This document shows positions 56,271 through 64,000 of a stretch of 64,000 nt of DNA, piece by piece (the stretch's first letter is position 1; every line of letters begins with the position of its first letter). The notes beneath the pieces were generated by a model. The model had not been told where the DNA came from and ran no database searches. It was given only the letters and a program-made list of their open reading frames with translations. The translations under genes were made by a program, and so were the position numbers. Location: contig CADCXC010000003.1 of assembly GCA_902806595.1 (NCBI GenBank), positions 930,001 through 994,000 of the forward strand. Direction: 5' to 3'. Source of the stretch: Pyrenopolyporus hunteri (Eukaryota > Ascomycota > Sordariomycetes > Xylariales > Hypoxylaceae).

Positions 56271-59200
56271 TATTCCAGCCTATAACGGAAAAGCTGGCAA
56301 GCGCTGTGACCTAGGCATTATTTAGAACGGCGCGACCGTAATCGATTTCGATCGCAAGTCGTGTGGAAGGGAGAACAGGAGTGTGAGGTATTGGAAAAGC
56401 GAAGGACCGGCAGCTCGACTGCCTTGGCTACCTAGCTCGTAGTTTTGGAGGGATCCTGTTCTCGTCTCACGCTGATGACGAACACCTTACGAGGTATACC
56501 ACACAACACGCACGCACATACACATACACGCATACGCCGAAGCGCAGGTGGGTTGTGATAGAGCTAAGAAATCGGGCGTTATACGACCACGAACCCGCCC
56601 TGCTGTGTTTAGGGAATGCCAAATAGGTGCGACGAGGGGAAAAGAGGGACACGAGGAGAAGAATAGAAAAAGAGGTAGCGATGGTGTGGCGTGTGGCAAA
56701 AACCGTCGAAGGTGAAAAAAAGTAAAGTAAAACAGAAGCAAGGTAAGGTGGTAAAGGTAATAGGTAAGGTACCTACCTAGGTACCTTATCGAGTGGAAGG
56801 AGAGGGACCTTGATCGCCATTCGGAAGCAGGTAAGGTCGGTCGGTTCGGTAGGTACCTACCCTGGGCAGCCCTGAACCTTTAGTGACCGGGTACGTGTGC
56901 AAGGATAGGGTAGGTACCTTAGTGTTGGGAAATAACTTGTATGTAGGTAGCGAGATCAATTGGAAGTTGGAAGGGGGAGCTGAGATGGGGTGCGGGCAGC
57001 GGCGGCGAACAGAACCTGCCTACTACCCAACATGTAGCTAGCTAGCTTCCTACCTATTACCTACCTAGGTAATGCTTTAATACGCTATATGTGTAGGTAG
57101 TTACGTGCACGCGGACACTACGATGTATCAATCCTACATGTAGGCAGGCAGTTGTATAGGTAGGTAGGTATGTATATACATACACTACCTACATATAAGT
57201 GAAGGACTCGAGTAAGAGAACGCGGTGCCACCACACGGGATGATGGTTGTTAGGGCATAAGTGGCAGCCGTTCGTTCCTTTTCTTACTTGTCATGCATGG
57301 TGCTTGAGCCAGCGAAGACATGTTGCAGCTCAGCTATATTCTTATTAGTCTTAGCATGGCATCTCCCACCCTATCGACTCTCTTACGTGATGTACCTAAG
57401 TAAGTCCCATGTAGGTTGTAGGTCGGCCCGGGTGGGTAATTCCAAAGGAATCGAACTCCGTTATCTCTTTTCGCTTATACATACATACATACCTATGTAG
57501 GTAAGATATGTAGATATGTCCGTACGCATACGTATATGGGACGATGGAAGATGTAAATGACTTCCCGGTCCTGCCGATCGGCAAGAAAAGAGGGCCATGC
57601 CATGCCAGTTTGGCCATGCGTATCTCGCGAGATCTCTGGATAAAAATGGTAACAGATTGACGACTTTATAGCTCTAGATCTGCACGGTGGTAGTACAGTA
57701 CGAACGGTACGATGAGGATCGAACGGGCGGGAACGCGAGGCGCCGGGCTGAGGAAAAGCAAACTTATGCAGCATATATTAGCTACTTCATGTTATGCCCA
57801 TGCGTACGTAGACGTGCGTGATCCCGCCGGGCGTTAGAAGCCAAGAGGGGGGAAAAGCAAAAGAGAAGATGGCTCGTATAGGTAACAACAAACTGTAATA
57901 GGAACACATTAGTTATGAAAGAAGCCATGTTTCATGCAACACAACATAACTAAGTACTTAAACTAAAAATTCATGCACTCCGCACTCTGAGAAGATAATA
58001 TATTAATACGTGATTGCCCCATGCGGTATGGCGTATCTAGGATGTAACGGTAGAAGAAGACTATGACCAAAAGAATTAAAAAAAAATTAAAAAATGCCAA
58101 TACCCTTACAGCTTGGTCATTCGATGGGAGGCGCGGGGGGAGATGAGCACGAAAATTGGCAGCGACGAACATCGTGCCTGCCATCCTATCTACCCACAGT
58201 ACACCCGGGGGGCCCACTCATAAAATTTGGGAACGGATCTCGAGTTGGGGTTTTAACCAAGTCGGGGATTAATCCCCGTAAGACTTATGCGGGCTACTGC
58301 ATGATCTAGACCGGATCGACCCACCAATCGATGCCGCAGCGCAGTCGCCCCCTTGTCCGGTACGCCCGTTACAACCCACCCACCTGGACCAATTCGGCGT
58401 AGCCCCGTTCGAGTCGACGGAGCGTTCATAACAGGACCGTACATAATTAACGGGACGGCCAGCAGGGAATAAAACATAAGAGAATTGAAAAACAAGAGAT
58501 TAAAACAGAAAAATTGAAATCTCTTTAACTTACTTGTATGTACTACACATAACATACATAGGTATGTAGTGAGATGTGGGATCAGGTATATAGAGCATAA
58601 TCTCCTTCTCCCCGAATCCTATCCCACTATATGTATTATCCCACTATGTATATTATTCTCTCAAGTGGATATGTTATCGCCGATAACATTAAACGACTGA
58701 TTCTTTCGGAGTCATCCTCCCAGCGTGATACTATAGAACATGTAGTAACACGGCTATAGTCTTACCATAAACCTAGCCTAGCCCCTTCAAATTTTACTCA
58801 ATACCAAGTTTAGTCATATGAAAAGTCTAAAGCTTGACTGAACACATAATTCTTCTATATCTACTGTTGGGTATATAATCTACTTACATGACTAGGTACC
58901 TCTCCTTTCTATAACTACCTAAATAAAAACTCAACTGCCTCGCTGAACCCCGACGGTACCCACCGAGCCAGGCACACGTCTTGGCATATAATATATGACT
59001 CGAGGTCGAAACATATATTAATCTACTCAATAGTCAAACCTCCGGTCCCAGTCCAAGTGGGCTTGGTGATGTAGTCAGGAAACAAGTTTGAACCTCGGAA
59101 AACCCTGTTTAGTGTGGAGAATGCCGGAGGTGCAAATAAGGTCCGGGTGCTCGACTGACTCGTAACCTTCGCATCGAGACACTTCGAACCCGCATACCCG

Positions 59201-59601
59201 CATGCTCGACTTGACTTGAGACGGCCGGTGTGAAACCCGAGAATACAAGTTCTAGGCCTTAGGTCGTCCCCGTCTTCCACGCTAGAAAATCTTCCATGAT
59301 AGGATCGATATCTAGGGACCATGAGATGGAAGCTCGGTGGGATCCATGACAAATGCGCGCTCTCGCAAGAAAATCCGGGCCCGCCAAGAGCTAGGACGGT
59401 GCTTTGACGCGTCACCAGCCGCTTAGTTTCCCCGTCGTCTCCTTGAAAAAGCGATACCACATGCCGCGGGCCGCCGAGAGCAGCCGGGCGGGACATGTGG
59501 GGGATGCTGAAGGTTGTAATGCTTTGAGAGCATTCACCCTTTACAAGCAGCACGTGCAGGACCACCAATATTCGTCCGAACTCTTAACCCCTTAGTCCTC
59601 C
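56271..59601. other. 3.3 kb spacer; histidine kinase upstream region
   Basis: The spacer holds the palindrome-dense segment listed separately. No gene is supported: the 181-codon minus-strand frame at 59023-59568 has no recognisable domain and is overlapped by other frames. Confidence 0.5.
56761..57195. repeat. Cluster of GGTACC/CCTAGG/TAGGTA palindromic words
   Basis: Members include GGTACCTACCTAGGTACC at 56768-56785, AGGTACCTAC at 56851-56860, TAGGTACCTT at 56911-56920, TAGCTAGCTA-like sequence at about 57035-57045, ACCTACCTAGGT at 57059-57070, and a GTAG tetramer run with its inverted partner at 57158-57195. They lie 500-930 bp upstream of the histidine kinase start. Confidence 0.7.
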
Positions 59602-62600
59602 TCACGCGTACCAGGCTTCCAGCTCCGGAGGTTTGACGTCGTCTTCTTCGACGCCAAAGCTGAGATGCCCGACGGCCTCGTCCCCGGTGCTGTATTCGGC
59701 AAGCCATTCAGGCGGCATCTTTACGACGCCCCAGCGGATCTTGCTCCGAGCCAGCTTCGTGAATGGGCTGCTCTGCTCTTTCTCTCCTGCATCGGACACG
59801 TCTTCTTCGCTGCGGCTAAATAGTAGCCCCCTCGAGGATGTTGATTGCCGCGAAGAGTGGCGGGTCACGGCGCTCGACGTGTGGGTGAGACTCTGCATCT
59901 CCACGCTGCCAATCCGGTTGACCTCGTCGGCGTAGCCTTCTCCCGCGATGATGGTACGCGAGCGTTCCAGTCGCTTCGGTAATGCGGGGAGATCGAATTC
60001 CGACGACGCTAGAGAGTCGGAAAGTAAAGACTTCGTCTGGGTCTGGCAGGCATGTGATAAGATTGAGGGGTGGCACGCAGCGGACAGCGCAAGCGAGTTG
60101 CTGCCGACGACGACCATATCGGACGGGAGCACCCTAGAGCCCAGAATCATAGGCACCGTAATCAAGGGGCATATAACAGCCAGCAAAACGACGAGAGACC
60201 AGCCCGAATACCCCACGGCGACGGCCGTATTAGGCGGCAAACTAGGATCGACCTGGGACCCAGAAAGGAAATCATCGGTACCGAAGTAACCTAAACGCTA
60301 GTAAGGACAGAGTTCTTGTTGGGGCATGCGTGTGTGTGTGTGACGTATGGAATAATATATTAGAAAGAAAGCTTACCCCCGATCGATACGAAGAGGTAAA
60401 TGGTATTCGAGAGCAGCCAGTGTAGAAATATGCTGAGAGCTATTAGAGGTATGCTATATTTATACGGTAGTTGAAGTCGATATGTGGAGTATTGGTCGCC
60501 CTGGTCAGTCAGCATCTTCTAGGGACGTCCACGACTCAGATATACGCACCTTAGGATCGGTGACGCGCAATGGCTGGTATCCTAGACCAAACAGCGACCA
60601 TTCTCGGGCCATTTGAAGGCGAGTGAATAAGTTGTTGTAGGCAAGGTAGCAGAATGAAAGCAGAAGCTGGGGGCTATTGGCTAATGTGGTGCCTTGGATG
60701 AACGTGTAAGGTTCGCCGAGGAATGCATTCTGATCGCTTTGCATGAATGATCCGAAGCTATAGGCCATATTAGGTTCTATCCCTCTTCATATACACCTTT
60801 TCGCAGGAGATACTCACAGACTTCCCGAACTTAGAATGGACCCGGTGAAGAACCCAGCAACGGCGATGCCGAAGGAAAATAATAGGTAGCTCGTTGCCCA
60901 CACCGATACGGGAATAACTGACCACCGCCGCTTGCGGGTGGTGTGCCATTCCCTAGCACCAAGCAACGGAATAAAGGCCTTCTTAAGTAACATAGCTCTC
61001 CGAATTTCTCTCTGTCCGAGGGTGCACATGCCGGCGGTGACGGGGTCTGGTTTCTCGATGAAGGACTCTATGGCATCTCCTAAAGTGACTAGCGGCCGTT
61101 GGTTGCGGCGGCCGAGGACCAGCGTAACCACGATGGCGGTGCAGGTTTTAAAGATAACGCATAGGGTGACGGCTAGCAGCAGGACCGGCGACAACGCGAC
61201 GTGACAAATTCTATCGGTGCGTTCAACCAGACAATACTTCACCGAGACATCGGACGCTCCCGGCTGTAGACCTGAGGTGAGTGGCATGTTATTCGGTGTC
61301 ATATCCTCTGTTGTCACATAGGCGGTAAAATACCGCCCGTCATCTCGCCAATGTGTCCCATTCATCAAATAAACACCGCGGTCACTAAAGAACGAGTATT
61401 CCCAACCGGGGATACTAGCGTAAGCAGCAGTCTCGGTGCGATTTTGCCGACCTGAAGCCCCAAGGGCTGCCGCGCAGTTATTTTTGCATAACGTCGGTTC
61501 ATCTAGGGACGACTTAGCAGTCATGGCACACTGCGCGTCGTAGAATAAATGATTGGGCTGGTCTCCTGGTATGTAATGGTCCCAGAACTCTGTTTGGTTA
61601 TCTGCGAGGTGCCACATGTCGTTTCGCGTCCAGCCCGTCGGTTTGTCGGCTACCAGTATTAAGTTGCGATGACCCTTTAGTCCGTTGCAATTGATATACT
61701 CTTGTTTGCATTCAGCTGTCTCGACTCTCTCCCATCGTCCAGCATTCAGTGCTGTAGTCGATATGTTTTTCATAGCATCGGAGTTTTTGTCGGCGTACGC
61801 GCTAAGGCGGACGGCCAAACCATACCGATCGTCAAAAACATAGTCGTAATCATAAAGCCCGTCATAAGAATAAGGGTCGATATAATGCGTTATCACCGTG
61901 CGATCCGCAGACACCTGAGCCAAATATTCCGGAAAGCCCGCCTGGGCTAAGCTTCCTCCGGGAGCGTAGAATGGGGCCCCCTTTACGAATTCCTCGGTAG
62001 CAATTGTCAAATGGAAGTCCGAATCTCTACCTTTAATGTTAAGAGTCAGTATTTCCTTGACCTAGCGGGTGCGGTTAGGGGGGTGCCTGGAAGGGGCGCA
62101 TCAGAAATGCGATGGCAATCGGAGAGACGGAGGCCAAGCTAGGAGAGCCGTACTCACGGTCCGTCTCGAATAGCGTCGAGTTGAATAACAAATGCATAGG
62201 GATCGAACTGAGAAGTAGCAAAACCCAACAGATAGTCTTGAATCTGGATACCTTAAAGGCATTGCGAACGGAGGGTATACCGATCCCCATCCAGGAACCC
62301 TTAAAATGTGCTATGTTCACTTCTTCCCTCGAGGGCGAGTTTAAAACCTGCATGAAAAAATTGCTCGACGCCAGCCTGTAAGATTGGGTGTCAACTCAGC
62401 TGATCTAGGAGTGGTTCGTGTGTAAGGCAACTCGTTTTACGCGTTTAAACTGATCGTGGCCAGACTCCCAGAGGGGCCAAAACGGCGGCGGCGGCGACGA
62501 GCGGATCTAATTTCGACCCGGCCTCCAGGCCGACCCTTACAAGATAGGCCCTATGGAATGCGGGAACACAACTTACTATATTTCGTAGAGTTAGCAAGGA

Positions 62601-62924
62601 CCGGCTAAACGGACAAGGCTCTCGTCGATGGTAGATATTCCGGGTGACGGGGGTAGACCGAAAGAGATGGCTCACCACTGCTGTAGATACAACGTTAATT
62701 ACAAGATGCAATGCCACATTTGCTCGAGATACGGTTCCTCCGTCGCAGTCGCCGTCGTAAAACAAGAGCACCTTCTGAAGACTACCTGTTTGAGCGATGG
62801 CAGCGATCAAGCAGGCCACTAGGGTCAGCGACATGCAAGCGAGAACGAGGCAGTTGACCTTGGCCGCCCGCTTCCAGCCGGTAGAGCCGCTCCCGCTACT
62901 GGGGAATACGTTGAAAATGTCCAT
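59602..62924 (-). CDS. DUF6536 polytopic membrane protein, six exons; one splice junction out of phase
   Basis: Minus-strand exons are 62924-62676, 62375-62158, 62030-60818, 60757-60550, 60500-60377 and 60290-59602, about 900 residues. Introns 2-5 (127, 60, 49, 86 bp) are GT-AG and in phase. The first (62675-62376, 300 bp) leaves the frame one base off, although both flanks are clearly family sequence: DCDGGTVSRANVALHLVINVVSTAV before, LASSNFFMQVLNSPSREEV after. The protein has a helix near the N-terminus (LVLACMSLTLVACLIAAIA). WMGIGIPSVRN and SRFKTICWVLLLLSSIPMHL follow, then a long external domain with many Cys and sequons, and three or more further membrane helices (YSIPLIALSIFLHWLLSNTI; WSLVVLLAVICPLITVPMIL). 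The tail is cytosolic and Ser-rich. Function is unknown; the family is fungal. Confidence 0.82.
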
Positions 62925-64000
62925 CGCGGACGCCCCTTTGAAGTTGAACTCGCCTCACTCATCAGGTATCGTCGACGAATTGTCACGTATTCTCAATATT
63001 GAGGTCTGTATCATCGGGGGCGGACGCGAGGTCGAACTTAAGAGCATGACGAAATACATGAAATGTCCGGGTTTTATGAGCTGTCTCCGGCCTATCCAAT
63101 AACGTCTCACACGCCTCGAAGGAAGAGGTTGTTAGGGCTGGCTATGCTAACACATCCTTGCCGTTGCGGAACGGCGTCACTGCCCATCACTGCCTTATGG
63201 GATTCCCATGCATGATTATTGGCCCCTTTTTCAGCACAATTCCTCAGTAGCTAATAGGAGATTGGGTTGGATCAGACATTGAACTGCCGCCGGAGATCAA
63301 CCTAATTCCATCGCTCAAGGTCTCGGACATGCAGTATCTCCCAGCCGTGCCTTGTCTTTGGCTCCAATGTGTCTCGAGTCAATTGGTATGATTATCATAC
63401 TCAGAGACCGGGAATCTTCTTATGAGAGATTCTTATGAAAGGAAGTCTGGGTACCAGGTCCTGGAATAGTTAAGCCTGATAATTTACTGTTGAGAACTGT
63501 GATGTATTCAGGAAAACTTGGTGTCATAAAATTGACATGTAAACTACTACCCCATAATAGGTCGATCTTTGGGTGTAGTTATGGTGGTACATGTCCGACA
63601 CTTACCTGGTAGTTAATGTCTCAACCTATGGTGGGCCATTCCCCCCAAACCGCCAACCCGCCAAAACAACTGAAAATTGATGACATAAGCCGTAAAAGAA
63701 TTCTTAGATGATAAAAATCTATAATTAATTAAATAAAATAGGTAGAAATATACGGTTTAAAGATTTAAATATTTCGAAAATTAGTTAATTTGATTACTAT
63801 TTTTAATTATTTTATTTATTTTTCTAACCTTTTAGTTTTGAAGATATTAGTTATTAGTATGTGATGAATTATATGCGTGACTACCTACCTAGGTACCTAG
63901 ATATCTCTTACCCGCATACCCACTCGATAGATACGTAAACACTCCTCTAAAAAATATTATGATCTTGAAATTGTCAATATATGGCATATCTTACCTTTAG
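62925..64000. other. Spacer grading into very AT-rich DNA at the window end
   Basis: No gene is recognised. From about 63680 to 63870 the sequence is almost entirely A/T, followed by a CCTAGGTACC palindrome at 63884-63901. It could be the edge of an AT-rich block continuing outside the window. Confidence 0.5.

Noticed and set aside
59023..59568. 181-codon minus-strand frame near the DUF6536 gene
   Set aside because: No recognisable family and atypical composition; kept as spacer.
1..64000. CRISPR arrays, bacterial operons, intact transposons
   Set aside because: No direct-repeat/spacer array, ribosome-binding-site-linked gene strings, transposase or reverse transcriptase sequence was seen; the window is eukaryotic.

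Overview
This window is nuclear DNA of a filamentous ascomycete (Pezizomycotina), most likely a Sordariomycete. The evidence is the gene content (wetA, GH11 xylanase, AA9 LPMO, SUR7/PalI family, DUF4246 and DUF6536 proteins, a Sln1-type hybrid histidine kinase), many short GT-AG introns (mostly 49-135 bp) with CTAAC/CTGAC-like branch points, and wide AT-richer spacers. No prokaryotic features, rRNA, convincing tRNA, CRISPR array or intact transposon was seen. I rebuilt exon structures by hand for every multi-exon gene, and splice phases agree everywhere except one junction in the DUF6536 gene.

Layout: 1-5 kb holds the 3' end of a Rad52-like recombination gene, a glutathione S-transferase and a secreted GH11 xylanase. 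5.7-10.3 kb holds the conidial maturation regulator wetA (minus) and an unrecognised basic/Ser-rich protein (minus), followed by a 4.6 kb gene-free stretch. 14.9-24.6 kb holds an aquaglyceroporin (minus), a fungal protein of unknown function, a SUR7/PalI-type membrane protein and a DUF4246 protein. 26.5-29.7 kb holds an AIF/AMID-like FAD oxidoreductase and a secreted AA9 lytic polysaccharide monooxygenase. 30.4-42 kb is an all-minus block: FACT subunit SPT16, two low-complexity small ORFs, the Pol III repressor MAF1 and the AP-1 sigma adaptin. 43.5-51.4 kb holds the glutamate-cysteine ligase modifier subunit, converging on the KEOPS kinase BUD32, then a one-TM unknown protein and a carboxymuconolactone-decarboxylase-family protein. 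52.7-56.3 kb is a Sln1-like hybrid histidine kinase, and 59.6-62.9 kb is a polytopic DUF6536 protein.

The genes do not form an obvious biosynthetic cluster. Housekeeping genes (SPT16, MAF1, APS1, BUD32, RAD52) sit among secreted plant-cell-wall enzymes (xylanase, LPMO), stress/redox genes (GST, GCLM, AIF-like, histidine kinase, aquaglyceroporin) and fungus-specific unknowns. The most noteworthy points are: a candidate HxE...H...R iron/2-oxoglutarate site in the DUF4246 protein; an in-frame TAG inside a continuing acidic reading frame; a one-base splice-phase conflict in the DUF6536 gene; three telomere-like tracts; and a family of short CCTAGG/GTAC palindromes confined to spacers and dense upstream of the histidine kinase.
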